The notes below the pieces were generated by a model. The model ran no database searches. It had not been told where the DNA came from and was given only the letters and a program-made list of their open reading frames with translations. From positions 28,819,385-28,883,384 of the forward strand of contig NC_088295.1 in the NCBI RefSeq assembly GCF_032854445.1: 64,000 nt of DNA, read 5' to 3'. Shown in pieces: positions 1 through 13,911 of the stretch (positions are counted from its first letter, which is position 1; each line of letters begins with the position of its first letter). This DNA is from Liolophura sinensis (lineage: Eukaryota; Mollusca; Polyplacophora; Chitonida; Chitonidae). The translations under genes and the position numbers were made by a program.

Positions 1-260
1 ATCTAGATCGCTTTTGTAATGGTTTCCTAAATGTTAAACAGTTTGCAAGATATCAATTATTTATTTTATTTACTTGATTTATTTTGGCGCTTTATGCCAC
101 ACTACATTATATTTTGCTTTTGAAGACTTTTCAGTAGTGCCCATTAAATGTTGGCATTCCTTGTTTCTCTCTTTGACCCATACAATTTTTGACAATATGG
201 CCTCATAAACTTCAACCCTATCATAATAGTTTCATTGAGACGATTTATAAATGGCTATTG

Positions 261-506
261 AATGGCTGTTCAAATCTACCTCACGCTGGCTTCTTCTCCC
301 ACCCGTATGTGGGAAGGTCTGCTGTACGTGGGAAGGTCAGCTGTACGTGGGAAGGTCTTCCATACGTGGGAAGCAACCTGCAGATGGTCGTGGGTTTCCC
401 CCAGGCTCTGCTTAGTTTTCTGCCACCATAAATAACTGGCCGCCATTGTATATGTGAAATATTCTTGAGTACAGCGTAAAAACAACAATCAGATAAATAA
501 ATAAAA
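261..506 (+). mobile_element. 5'-truncated tRNA-derived SINE with target-site duplication
   Basis: The sequence matches the middle and 3' part of the complete SINE at 61157-61427: the CTGGCTTC block, GGTCGTGGGTTTCC, and the tail ATTCTTGAGTAC followed by AATAAATAAA. The tRNA-like head is missing. A 15-bp duplication (TATAAATGGCTA-Y-TG, one mismatch) flanks it at 246-260 and 507-521, marking a genuine insertion by target-primed reverse transcription. Unlike the other copies, the GTACGTGGGAAGGTC block is expanded into about 3.6 tandem copies of a 19-bp unit (305-373). Confidence 0.9.
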
Positions 507-1411
507 TATAAATGGCTACTGTGATTCAACAGCTTTCAACAAAAAACGCATAAAGAAAGAAGGATCCTCTTTCGGATAGAAAATAAACAGAGTAGAGCAC
601 AACGAGTAAAAGAACTTAACTGAATTATCTCTACAATAGCATTTGACCAACAAATATGAAATTCAAATTGTTTTCCATCAACACGATTGTTTATTGTTAT
701 TTATGTTTGCAGTTTTATAGTGTTTGCCCTTATAGGACATGAAAGTATGGCTGAGCTGTTTTCATTTTATGCTTGTACTATAAAAATGTAATTTGTTGAA
801 TCTACTGGAAGGTGCTATATGTATGATTTGCGATCACAGCTATGTTGGATCTCTAACAAATGAATTTCATGGTTTCTCCTGGAGTATTCTTTAAATATAT
901 ACCCTGTGGTTCATCAAATTCTTTTTCAGGTATCCAACATGGCTGCAAGTGTCAGTGATAGCTATAGCCTCCCAGAAAGCAAGAGTTATTTGCTAAAAAT
1001 TTACTGTGGTTGAATACTGGGAATGTGAATCTTTTAATAGTAATAACGAGGGGGTGTAAAACCATCCACCTGAACTAAATGTGTAGTGCCTGTATTTCAC
1101 TTAAAGTGGTTCCTTGGCTAATCCTGCTGTAAGATGTTTCTAAGCTCACTAAGAGGCTGATAAAGCCTGTAGATAAACTGTCTCCATTCTGGTAGAGTTA
1201 TGGAGTTGTACTGTCAGATTTGTCAGATTCCTAGCCATGTTCAACACATATACACAGATCCTTATCTAGCCTCCCTCACCTCTGATGCACGGCAGGTTTC
1301 TAAAGTACCAGTTTAGAACAGTGCAGATCACCGTCTGGCATTTATAATCTTTTTGTTCTCACACTTAACTATTTATGTTTGCTTGCGTGGATACAACTGA
1401 AAAGGCTGATA

Positions 1412-1455
1412 CATGTACAGAAAAATGTACAGACAAATGTACAGACAAATGTACA
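1412..1455. repeat. Short tandem repeat (ATGTACAGACAA-type)
   Basis: Three to four imperfect copies of a 13-bp unit, ATGTACAGACAA with small changes, followed by several ACATGTA palindromes up to 1500. It is a simple-sequence tract with no coding potential. Confidence 0.7.
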
Positions 1456-4400
1456 GATAGTACATGTATGTTATCGAGAGAAATACATGTACATGTAGTA
1501 GGAAAACAACCATGTAAATGTAGCACATGTTCTGCAGATTTTCTGTTGTAATGAGAACTTTAAGACTTCTTGGATATGAATGCATCCAGATTTTTCCCCC
1601 GGCATGTCTATTGCTTGTAATTTCTATAGTTGTTTTATTTATTATTTGCATGCAATACCTTCATTGTAAAGCAAAATTTTCACGAGCTAAAACATCTACA
1701 GACTAAATGCACCACATTTTTTTTCTCTCCAAACGATTAACATAAATTCTGCATTAAAATTGTTTAATGTAGTTTGTTTAATTTTAATCTGTAGTCCTAT
1801 ACAGTTCCCATTGCAAATGTACAATTTGTCTTGTTTTTCATACACATACATCCAGGGTATTACTCATAGATTGCTTGACAAGGTTTATAGTTTAAGCTTA
1901 GGGACCAAAAGCTTACAGTGACAATGAAAGACAAACTTAAGCTCTGTCTGTACATAAAGCTTTAACCTATGCCTGCATTAGTGTTGATATTGAGGTTACC
2001 ATGGCAACAGATGTGGTACCCAGGTAACAGGTGCCGGGTGATTTACAATATGTTGTACAAGCATGGTGAGAAGTTAGCAAAATGCCATGTTCAATGGCCG
2101 GCGTCTGTTGTGTTCTTGGGAAACCCTACATAACGTACCTTTGCAGTATAAATATAAGTATCCGTCTATAAATAAACACATGTGCAGGCCCAAATTTGCT
2201 TCTTTGAGCAGGTTTTTTTCTCTGTCTGCACACATCATGTTGTTCGTTGGTTTGTGCTTTGGCACCGTCGGCCTGGGCTAAGCACTGAATTTTGTACCTC
2301 CTCAGCCTGTCGTGGGCAACAGACACTGAAGGTGGGCATTACAAACACTTAACGAAAGGGAGATATACTACCCAATTGGGGGACGTACTGACCAGGCTCT
2401 GCAGGGCTTGACCTGACTCTCAAGTACTTCAAGATGAGTTAAGAGTCTTATATGCTGTGATACCTTTCGAAACTTTTAGAGTAGAACAATTTCGATCTTC
2501 AAAGCCTACATGTAGCTGACTTGGGCATGACCTCCGGTCATAGCTTTTGTACCATGTGAGTATAATTTACTATGTTTCCAGGCTCAGTTCAGCGCTTCCT
2601 CTGGAGACTTGAAGGAGTGCCTATAAAATTATTTCCTGTGGAGAGACTAATGTTACTATATATATCAGTGTCATAATTGAAAACACCTATACATCTACAA
2701 TTCATTACTTACCATGTGGCGTGAGTGTTCCTGCTTTTTGCTAACTTTCATATGCTTCAAGGATTGGTCAGGGATGGTTCATGAATTGGTGATGCATGTT
2801 TGTTATTTTTTCAAGGCTGTGTAATTGTGTTACTGACAGAGAATTAAACCACGTGTCACTGGCCAGGTGATAAAACCTGGCCTGCACACAAATGTATATT
2901 GTGAGGAAAATAGTTTAAAAAATGGGCCACATATTGTAAATATCTGTCACTTTATAGGTATTCTAGAATTGATTGGCACACCCCTTCATACATCGTAAAA
3001 GGGCATTGAAACAGTCTCACACAGTCGAAAATAAAGAGTTTTGCTTAATAAAATTCACATATTTTTGATGGAAGTTATCTGGTTCTTAATATTGATCTTT
3101 TTTTTCTTAAACACTAAAATAGTGAGGAAATGAAATAAATTTGAATTTTTGCGATTTATGAAAGAATGTGCAGGTATTTGGACGTATCATGAACAGACAG
3201 AGTACCTCATTCTCTGCTCCTTGTGAATGCATGAGCTTTTACGGCTGAGGAACTATGTGTATATTTAACCCTGTTAGCTGTATGTTTATTCAGAGACATA
3301 GAATGTGGAACTTTTAGTTATCCTGAATTTAAATTGCTCCATCCATATAAAATCAAGGCAAGTTAAATGCATTTTCTGTTCATCTTAACATCAAACAAAA
3401 TTTTAAAGAGGTTTAAAGCCTTCAGACAAAAGCCATTCTAAACCTGGCCCTCAAGTACTGAGTTGTATGTGGCATGCAATAAAATGAATATACATGTATT
3501 TCTGTTGCGTATTATTCTGTTACGATGAGTCTGTGCTGAGTTTTAACTGGCATTGTTACAAGCTGAGACTTCATTTTACTGAAGTCCCCCTTTTTTCCCC
3601 CCTACACTTGCAGTTTATTCATTTTTGCCACACAGTGTTTTCCAACTAAAGCAATCTGAAAAATTTCTCGCCATTGAGCACAAAAATTGCTCCCACAGCC
3701 AGACGTTGGCATTGTGGGTCACATGACTATTGTCACATGCTCCAGTGGAATGATGGATGACAGTTTAATGCAGCTTCTCAACAGGCTCCCATTCCAAGAT
3801 GGAAAGTATTTTTTCACCAGGGTGCATATTCAATCAGGTGTCTCTAGGCTGGGAGGCTTGGCTCAAACAGCAGCCTTAACACACCATGGGTCTGATTAAA
3901 TGTGAATTAAATTCTTCAGACTGATGAAAGTACGACCTTCTAATCTGCAAGTGTTTGTGAAGGTCACACAATGCTATGGAACACTCCCTGATTTTACTGT
4001 CCTCTAAGCCCACGCATGCATGCAAAATAGTAATGTGTGTAGGTGTTTGCCTTTTGTTTTAACAGCCATGCATTTCAGTTGTCCCCTGAGAAACCAGACT
4101 GTGGTAAAAGCAAAATAATTTCATCTTAACGTACATCACTTGGGAGAAGATTTGCCACAGTTCTTGTCTCCCATTGACATTTGAGACAGTTAATGTTGTC
4201 CTTAACATCATTTGACCTTTGCTTTTATAAAAGCAAATTTTGCAGTTATGTCCCAGTTGAAGAAAGGTCAATTCTGGATATTTAATGTTGAATCAACAAT
4301 AATTATTGATACTTAAATGCCTTTGACCAACTTACATCTGTACACGAATTGTTACACTGGTCTCTGTGGGTTTTATAGGTCATCCTGAGGTGGAATAATA

Positions 4401-5239
4401 TATTTTATACAAATGTTCTATCAGCACTTTATTAGCTCTCCTTTCCTTTGTACAGGTGAGTACAGTAGCTTAGGTCATACCTGAGAATGGACATCCAATA
4501 ACTGGTAAAGTGATGTCAAAATTTAATAATATTTACTTTTCGTAGACACCATCAGCTGCATACATGTATAGAAAGTTAAAAGCAGATAACCTATCAATTT
4601 TAGACCATTCTTTGTGTAGAAAAAAGAGCTGCTAAGGCTCCACATGATGATGACCTGAGTTTAGCCTGCAATTTTTCTTGAATGACCAATGTTTAACAGA
4701 AATAGAGCATGGCACCAAGTGTCAAACCAAGAGAACTGTCTTTGTTAACATGTATTGATTTTGTTGTGTTTTTTTGTCCTAGTTTGCCAGATATGATGAA
4801 GTATTATTGATATTACTTGTCCATATGATCAAGTTTGGACACCATTGAAGCAAAAGGGCTAAAGAAATTGGCTCTTTCTACAGGCAATTTTGTTCATTTC
4901 ATAAAAGCCTTTCAAAAAGCTCATTCATGTGTTATATTGGAATTGCAGAGAAAATCAGCAGTATTTTTTGACTAAAAGTACATTGAGATTTTGGATGTGT
5001 TTTATTTGTTCAAGTGTGAAGAGGCAGCAACTAGATGCTGTTTCAGTGTCAGTGTTTTTATGTTAATTGTTTTTATTTTTGCTTAACTTGAATCAAGGTC
5101 TGAAGAAAAAGTTTAGAATGGAGAAAGCCTTGTGGTGAGAGGAGTCATTTTTCAACTACATTTTTCCAGTTGTTATTTACACCAAAGCACTTTTGTGCCA
5201 CATGGCTGGTACATCATCACCTGGTGTTGCGTTTCGTGT

Positions 5240-5500
5240 TAGTCTCCCAGATCTTACATTACTTTTGTGATTGCTTCAACTAGCTTTACAATGTTATGGT
5301 TTTTTCATGTTTTGATTCCCCAGACCTTGCATTTTTTGACATGTTTGATTCCATAGGTTTTGAACTAAGTGCATTGCTTTCATGAAGCTATCTTGTACTG
5401 CTGGCCTTGTAACACTTGTATTAGATTCCCCAGATCTTGCAATGTCTGGATTCCTTGGATCTTACATTACTGCTATGCTGGGTTTCTCTGATCTTGAGTT
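5240..5500. repeat. Degenerate tandem repeat around CCAGATCTTGCA
   Basis: The motif TCCCCAGATCTTGCA, or diverged forms such as CCCAGATCTTACATTACT, recurs near 5247, 5319, 5426, 5451 and 5490 with irregular spacing. It looks like an old tandem array decayed by indels; no coding frame is preserved. Confidence 0.5.
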
Positions 5501-8156
5501 GCTAAAATGCTTGAAAAGCACCATTTGGAATGAACTAAAAAGTGTATGACTGAAACTGAAATTTCACGTTTTTATATTGACAGTTTATATCTCCTGACAC
5601 ATACTACAGTTGAATTGAAAATAATATTTATTGTTGTGTTATTTGTCAGGATTTGAAGCAGATAGATGTAGAGTAGCCTTGAAAAAAAAAACATGATGCT
5701 GGAAGTGTTATAGAAGGACATAAACCGGTACATGTTTGCCAGAATCCTTAGTATGTAATTCCGCCTGAAGTCATATGAATCCTAAGTAGTTTGATAAAGC
5801 AAGCCTATAACATTGTCTGTAATAGTATCTCCCTGTACATTTAGCTAAGCACACATGTACATTTATGTGAAGACAACAGTTCTTGCTGGCACTGTGTGTG
5901 TTTTTTTGTACCTCACTTCCCAGATGCTATATGAGAGGGTTGGCACGTTTAGGTAATCAGAAACAAATTACGAGATCTCAGCAGAATGCAGATATCTTTT
6001 ATTACATTCATCCATCTTTTTGTATTGCTAGCTTGTTTCCTGGAGGAGACAAACTCTATACTCATTGTTATAGGGAGATATTCATTGAGAATTCCCTACA
6101 TGTACTTACATCATGTACACCAGATCAGCTAATTACAAACTCTGATGCAAAGTTAATGAGGAAATGATTTACTGCCTGATGTTTAGATTTACAATAGTAC
6201 AGATTTATGAGAAGATTTCTGATGAAGAGCTACAAATACGAGTACATGCATAAATTTAATGCATTTGCTGTATCCGTGTTATTTTTTCCATTCATTGTTA
6301 TTGTGAACTCCACGCATACAGGATGGAAATGCTGAGTGAACCCATCTGACCAAGCCAAGAATGATTAGTAGTGTAGCAGACCCATTATTTTTTATTTATT
6401 TGTCTTTTTTTTTGGCCTTGTCATTTCTTTGAAACAAATCAAGCCAATTGGATATCTGAAGCCATGTAAAATCATGAACGGGGTAATTAGATTTTTGAAA
6501 ATAAAATCTCTTACGGCCCATCATGCATTTTTTGGCTGTTCCAAACAGTATATCCAGTGACATCTCCAAATAATGTTATAATAGCCAGTATGCAGTTGTC
6601 TGTAGTTAAACATATCAAACATGTATCAGTCATAGTAATTAGCTGTAGGTTATTTTGAAAATGTACCAGGTCTTTCTGAAAAACTTTGAACTTATGACAT
6701 AATAAGAGTACATATTTTTTTTCATAAGGAACTGTATTAGACCATTAATGGCCTCTGTCTTGCCTCCGGATTGGTCAGCAAGTTGTAAACGTCTCAATCA
6801 ATGTATGCCACACACGGCAAATGCTTTCATGCATGTAGCTCAGCCTAGTGTCTTCATGTCAATTTATAGCATTAAGTAGAATAGTTTAGAACTGAGGGGT
6901 ATGATTCACTGAAAACAGTGGACATGCATGCAGTCTACATGTAGATGTCCTCTGAATGCACTTCCTATATAGGATATAGTATTATGTGTTATAGTGAAAG
7001 ATTCTGCAATTTTACAGAATTAGTATTAAAAAAAAATAAGATTCACAGGGATGTTCCTTTGATGTTGTATACTGTACACAGCAGCATACATGTTTGCTTT
7101 TTTTATGAATCATCGTCCTTATGGCATTTCCTTAACTTGTTAGCTAATCAAGATTAACTGCTATCTGGCAGCCTGAGCATAGCTTTGCCAAATTCTGATC
7201 TAAGTATAGAGACAGTGTACCTGACTTCTTAACAGAATAAACCAAAGGTCTGGGATAGGAGGCTATTCTTGAGGCTGTTATTTTGGTTCCTTGTAGAATG
7301 ATTAAGCCAGCTAATAGGTCCGGTAATGGAATCTCTTTCTTGTGTACAAGTAATTCTAGAATTAAAGCATGGTGTGTGAATAACATTTAGGGTCAGTGGC
7401 ATGAAGAGTTTTTGGATTCTTTTGCCAAACTATTATTACACATATAACTACTCACATACATGAAAAAAAATCAACAGTATATGCTTGGCGTCAATTGTCC
7501 AAGGAAATTTTTTTTGTCTTGGGTCTTGGAATTCATAATGGTTACATAACCAAAACAATTTAGAAATTCAAGGCATATAATTTAATTAACAATGTTGTTT
7601 AACAATGATGTCCCATCAGTATTTGCTCTTAATTGGATCTGCAGTACATTATCCAGCAACCATACATGTACGTTTGCCATATTTTTTTTCCATTTTGAGC
7701 TTTTATGCTGGTAACTGAGGTACAAGACAATTTGAAAATCTAATTGTGATGACAATTCTAAACAATTTTAAGAGGTGCCACAATTTGGATGAAATGTTTA
7801 CACAAATTAACAATAAATGTTTTGTCTCTTTGACAAGTTTCCTTGGATAAAGCAAAAACTTGCCGTTGAAGAGTGTCTGATTTGTGAAAAAATGATGTTT
7901 AGGAGGGGGGGGGGGGGGGTGTGTGGCATGTCGATGGGACGATGCCTTTGCATTATTTACAGTTTAAATGTGTGTATTATAGTACTTGTGACTTTCTTTA
8001 CCACAGGTGACATTTATAAATAAAAAGCAGCTGTAAACATTAAACTACAGCATGTTATTCTGACATACAGCTGAACTTCAAGCAGAATTAAGTACTTTCT
8101 GAGACCTTGCTGAAAGTAGACAATACAAAATACCTGTTGAGAGCACCGTTTTGAGA

Positions 8157-8189
8157 GCAATGTGTGGACCCATACAGTCCACACATTGC
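8157..8189. other. Perfect 13-bp inverted repeat (hairpin)
   Basis: GCAATGTGTGGAC at 8157-8169 is exactly complementary to GTCCACACATTGC at 8177-8189, with a 7-nt loop. A further GAG/CTC pairing is possible across an asymmetric internal loop. No seed that I recognise as a known animal microRNA is present, and the arms are short for a pre-miRNA. Confidence 0.7.
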
Positions 8190-9847
8190 CATACTCTGTA
8201 TATATAAATGTACATGTACTTATAGTTGAACCTGGATAGCATTGAAAACAAAACTGGTTTCTTGTCCTCTATAAATTGCTTCTGAATTTGCCAAGAATAG
8301 ATGTAGATCAACTAGAGGATGCTTTATGGCAGGCCTGGATAGACATATGCTGTAGCACAAATATGATATTTTCAGCTTCATTATTAAAGAGTTTGAATTT
8401 GTATAATGTAGACCAGTTGTACTGCATACAAATAGTGTTTATGCCTTGTGGGCCATGTAGTTCTATTTGTCACACATTCCTGATTTTGTACTTGGTTAAT
8501 TAGGCTATAGCATGATGGGTAAAAAGCAGGAAGGTTGGTTGTTCGTGATAATGTTTTTGGTGTAGTACACTGTCAGTAATGTTGCTGATGTAAATCAGAG
8601 GTTATGTGTGTTTGACACAGGCAGCTTCCTGTGATAAAAAGAGTTTGAAGAAAAGGCTGTGTCAGATATGCGATGAACCTCTAGCAATGTTGATCAATAT
8701 GGCTTTCATTTCTTTCATTTCTAGAAACGTCCTTTTTTTTTTCTGAAAAACTGACAGATGCCAATGAGTTTGTCAAAAACTTTGTACTGGCAGAAATCAT
8801 GAATTTTGAAATTACTGGCATGGATCTGGTGTTTGTGCAGTCAACGTTGAGTACTTCAACAAACAGTAATACTCTGGTTTGGCCCGTCCGTTTCAAACGG
8901 CTTTTGTATGAATAATAATGCTTACTGATATTCATATGTATTGGTATTCTTCTCGGGAAGATGAAGTTCACAGGAACCCGTAGTGGGTATTCTTTTATGA
9001 AGTGGAGAATCAATATTCCGTGTAATCTTCTGCTTCCTACTCTGCCATAGATACTGTTTGCAATGACCTATGTTTTTTTGCTCAGATCAAATAATCTGAG
9101 TGTGTAATTATGGTTAAACAACCCACATTACTAGTGTCCAGTCAGCCGAGATGACTGAGTCTTATTGAACCAAGATCCTGTCCAGCAGAGCCTTGTCTTT
9201 GTTGGTCAGATATGGTCAGTGCAGTAATCTGAACTAGCAAGATGTTCAAATCTGAACATCTCTTGATCTTTGATGAGCTCCAGGGTGAACTGTCAAGGCT
9301 GATGGCGAAAATCTTCAGAATTACGGAGGAGCCGTGACGAGAGTCCAGCAGGATAACACGAAAAAGCTAAATATATGATCTTCATCAGACGTCACTGTAT
9401 GGAAGTCCTAGTGGTAACTGGGGTGATCAATGTGTGTATTTGACCCCGCATTGAATGAGACTTATTTTTATTGCCATCCTAATCCTGGTGAGCAATTTTC
9501 CCTGTGATGACATTTTCAAGCTGCTTTCTCAGGCACTGTCCGGCTCTGATTGGTCAGTACATTTTTAGATGACTTTATTTGTGCCGTTCTCATTTTCTAT
9601 CAACTTGGCAAGACTTTGGTTATGTTTACAGTGAGCATTGTATGCCAGTGGAGGGTTAAATATAGCTGTGGCACTATTCTCTGATTAGGCAGAGGAATCT
9701 TTGACGGAAAGCATTAAATGGTTCAAATCACACCTCTGAGATAGGAAGTTTAATTTCCTGATCACAGTGTTTGGCTGTCTCCTGAAGTGTAAATAGAGAA
9801 TTTTGATGGCAGCACAACTGCCTTCAAATGTTATCATTTTTGAGATC

Positions 9848-9998
9848 AGTTTGTGTTGACAGCGCTGAAAACTTTGACATTATTAAAGTTGGGATCTGAC
9901 AGTTTGTTTTCACAATGATGAAATCTGGAACATTCTAAATGTTGGGATTGGACTGTTTGTTTTGACAGTAATGAAAACTTTGACACATTGAATATCAA
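9848..9998. repeat. Degenerate ~55-bp tandem repeat, about 3 copies
   Basis: Three diverged copies share GTTTGTTTTGACA...ATGAAAACTTTGACA and are separated by a GTTGGGAT block. Coordinates are approximate. No coding function is visible. Confidence 0.55.
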
Positions 9999-10439
9999 AA
10001 TGTTCATTTGACATGACTTATCTAATAACTGCTTAATTCAGTCTCATTTTTTTCTTTCATATTATTGTTCATGATTATGTATTGTCCAAGGCTAAAATTT
10101 TGATATTATACATGTTATATGTCCATATTAAAGATATGTATGTATTATTTAATACTATCTGTAGTCCACTGCATACAATATGCTTCTATAGTGGATGTGA
10201 CAAAGTCAAGACAGATGTGTTTTGTGTATGCTATAAGTTAAGAAGCAAAACTTGGGATGTTTCTTGGTAATTCTACTTTTTGATGTATGATATTTCTGTC
10301 TGAAAAGTATCCTGTTATATTTTAGGGCCATTTTCTGGCATCAGAATATCATTGCTGCATTTGTGTTTGTAAAAAATAATATGTGACTTTAGTACTTACA
10401 TGTCTTAATGAATAAAAAACATAATATTTTTGGTGCGAG

Positions 10440-10825
10440 ACCATTCAGGTTGTGACTAATCAGTTAAGACACTTGTCTTCCAATCGTTAGGACACAGAAG
10501 GTGTGGGTTCAGTCGTGACCTTGGGTATAGGAAGTCTGTGTTTTCCCCACATTCTCATTGTTTTGTAAGGCTTTGGTGACAATAAGTGCTTGGCGACGTT
10601 CAGTTGGCCTTTGTTCAATCTAGCATTCTTTGAAGACTACAAATTGTCTTCAGCCAATGTGTATTGTGCATGCGTACATTCTGTACGTCACATGGTAAAG
10701 ATGGCCTCACTCTGCATGGGCACTCCCTTTTCTTGTACATCACGTACTACACAAAACTGACTGGTGTTATGTGAGAGGAGAATGTGTAAAATATGATGTT
10801 AAACAACAATCCAATAAATCATGTT
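10440..10825 (+). mobile_element. Old tRNA-derived SINE, second family
   Basis: The head has a box-A-like stretch (GACTAATCAGTTAAGACACTTG) and a box-B-like stretch (GGTTCAGTCGTGACC), the layout of an RNA polymerase III promoter. The body (CCCCACATTCTCATTG, CTTGGCGACGTTCAGT) differs from the SINE at 61157. The 3' end, GATGTTAAACAACAATCCAATAAAT, resembles molluscan SINE tails. No target-site duplication could be recognised, so the ends are approximate and the copy is probably old. Confidence 0.55.
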
Positions 10826-10970
10826 TGAAGCTCAATAATGTTCAAGCCTTTTAGTGAAATTTGGTTCTCATAACTGCTGAACTTCAGAATTTGAATTTGA
10901 CAAAGTGCCATTTGTGAACATTATGAATAATGAGGTGATATTGTAGCCACCCAGCCTCTGTCCATTTTTT

Positions 10971-11414
10971 GTACAGTTACTCCTGTCCATTGTTTGTACA
11001 GGTACTCCTGTCCATTGTTTGTACAGGCACTCCTGTACCTGTTTGTACAGGCACTCCTGTACCTGTTTGTACAGGCACTCCTGTCCATTGTTTGTACAGG
11101 CACTCCTGTCCATTGTTTGTACAGGCACTCCTGTACCTGTTTGTACAGGCACTCCTGTCCATTGTTTGTACAGGTACTCCTGTCCATTGTTTGTACAGGC
11201 ACTCCTGTACCTGTTTGTACAGGCACTCATGTCCATTGTTTGTACAGGCACTCCTGTCCATTGTTTGTACAGGTACTCCTGTACCTGTTTGTACAGGTAC
11301 TCCTGTCCATTGTTTGTACAGGCACTCCTGTCCATTGTTTGTACAGGTACTCCTGTCCATTGTTTGTACAGGTACTCCTGTCCATTGTTTGTACAGGTAC
11401 TCCTGTACCTGTTT
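10971..11414. repeat. 24/25-bp minisatellite, 18 units, with higher-order pattern
   Basis: Eighteen units beginning GTACAG fill exactly 444 bp. Two unit types alternate: a 25-bp type A ending CTGTCCATTGTTT and a 24-bp type B ending CTGTACCTGTTT. The order is AABBAABAABAABAAAAB, so an AAB triplet of 74 bp recurs. Smaller variation, GGTAC versus GGCAC, marks subtypes. All three forward frames and several reverse frames stay open because no unit holds a stop, so long frames here are artefacts. A partial unit precedes it at about 10957-10970. Confidence 0.95.
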
Positions 11415-13911
11415 GTCAACCTGGTATGCCTTTGTGATGTAACAGTTAATGATCAAGGTGATAAAATCTCTGACAAGTGCCGTGTTTGTCTGACTCACCT
11501 CTCTGTAATCCGCTACTCCCCTCGTTTCTAGGCTGATCACAGAGAATTGTATTTACTGTGAGACCGTACTTCACATCTGGCGTTAAAAGTTTGGGCTGTT
11601 TTCATTTCTTGTATCAGACTGAGATCCAATACAATGGCCATTACACTGAACAATGTCAGAATGTCTGGCTGTTTTTGTAGGCGACAAATTCAACCATATG
11701 GAAGCAGAATTAAACTCTCTAAAAATCTAAGCACTAATGTCACTGTTTAAAACTGTTGTAAAATGTATATTTGCTGAAGCTAGAAGCATGATGGAAACCA
11801 TGTGTCATGCACGTGTTTATGTCCTATGTTTATTTTTAGAAAGAAAATACCCTTTAGTGAATTAACCTTTATCATAGTCACTGTTGTGTACATGTGCTGG
11901 TGTGCTAAGACCTTTTTGTCCCCGAACTGAACATGATGCATTGGCAGTATTATGATGTTTTGTAACATGTACATGTAGTGTGTTTGTATTGTTAGCTTCA
12001 TGAATGAGGGTGATTTACATTCATTGAAACATTGCTTTGAGGTGAGTTGTTGATGTAAAAGGCTTTAGCAAAGAAATAAGTTTATATGTATATGTCCAAT
12101 GAAAATTTGTTTTTAGTAAAAATAGCACATTAGTCATAATTAAAATAATTGGTCATATTCCTGTATATAGTTTGTGTGATATTCAGCTCAAAAGCTTATT
12201 CAGTTCTATTGAAAATATTCCACTGTAAAAATCCAATTCTCTATTGATGCATTGAATTGATTTTCTATCAGTTGAACAGATTAGGTTTTATATAGATAAC
12301 CATTTCATCACGAGAATATTCTATCAAGATGTACTGTCATCACAAGTGGTATAATACCATACAGGCTTATATTGATTCAGTAAGTGACAGGGCAGACAAC
12401 AACTTTTCGGCTAAGATCAAGATACATGCATTTGTGGATTGGCACTATGTTTTGTTGGTACCAGTGATGTGGAAACGATTTTGAGATCATGATCAGTGAC
12501 CAGTTAAGCTTGAAAAGGTAAAGGATTGGTTTGTTTATTACCCTTCAGATCTAGTTCCCATCATGTTGTGTAGCTTGAACAGATTCTTTTTATTGTAGAG
12601 ATGAATACCTTAGTACATCCCCAAACATGAGTTCAGTAGCTGGGTTGGACACTGCATCACTGCATCCTGCCATCGTTAACACTGGTTACTGTGTTTAAAC
12701 AAAGTTCTGTCAGTGGTCAGAGTAACAGTTTATACATTTTATGCAATGAGTTAATTGCTCTCAGTTGACATGATGATGAATTTATTGGTTTCTTTTCTGA
12801 TTACTTTAACAAGTGTGTGTAGTGACATTTTATGTGTGATGAAAGGCTAGGATGCCTCAGGAATTCATGTAAATTAAGACTGACTTTTTATTTTTTTTTT
12901 TTGTCCTTGCAAGCAAAAGTGTTGATACCCTTTGTACATATTAAGTACCATAAATTACACAATTCACAACTTGGCCCCTTGTATGTTAGAATGAAAAGTT
13001 AGTTAATAAACTGAGATAAGGTTTTGCGTAAAACCATGTGTGTTACTTACCGTAAATTATGAATTCTGTCTGTATTAGAATCCTTGTTTAAGATAAATTT
13101 ACTTCATGCATTGAGCTAAAGGTTTAGATTCAAGTGTCTCCTACAACGAGCTCTTTGGTAGCCTTGTTACCAAATCTAAGTTAAATGTATGATAATCAAA
13201 TTTGTATCTGCTCTTTTTTTTTTTTACTGTTTTTATTTATTGAGTTATACAATCAACATTGGATCAAAAACATCAGTGACGTTGCGGTTAGACCTTTTGT
13301 TTTCTATTCTTTATGATTTTGATTCGATATATTGATCATAAGATTTGATTACCAGGATTTATTCCTGCATATGCACATGTAACTAAAGTTTACTTTTAAA
13401 TCCGACAAATATGGTGTCTGCGGACAGGGAATATTTTTATGTTGAATTATCCAGAGGAGGACTGCGTAAACTGGGAAGGTAGACAGGAATATATCGGGAA
13501 ATCTTGTGCGTAAAAGCCAGTTGTCTGCGTGATCTCTGTGATCTTAACTATTCTTGTCTTCTGCATGTATTTGTTTATGCTTATTCTTGTTAGCTGTTTT
13601 TTTAGTGGAAATGGTTAAGAGGGTAAAAGACATGCAATCACTTTGACATAGTTGTTGGAATTAATGTAACGAATCTGACAAACCGTTGTACGGAGCTTAT
13701 TAACCTACTGTAATTGTGTCACTTATGAAAGTGTTGAGGCATTTTTCAAGCCATATTTCATTACAGTGTAGCAGTTAAAACAAGTTGTTCATCACATTTT
13801 GACCTTTTTTTTATGTACGTTGTTGTTAAAGATTGAAAGAGGGTTTTATGTTATCTGTTAGCATGATACAATAAAACACAGTAACATTTGACAAGATGAT
13901 TCTTTTAGAAT

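Noticed and set aside
5883-6167. 94-codon forward ORF
   Set aside because: AT-rich, no recognisable domain, no splice or start evidence; length is compatible with chance.
10868-11540. Long open frames on both strands over the 24/25-bp array
   Set aside because: All arise from a stop-free repeat unit with rotating frames; there is no start context, splice evidence or domain.
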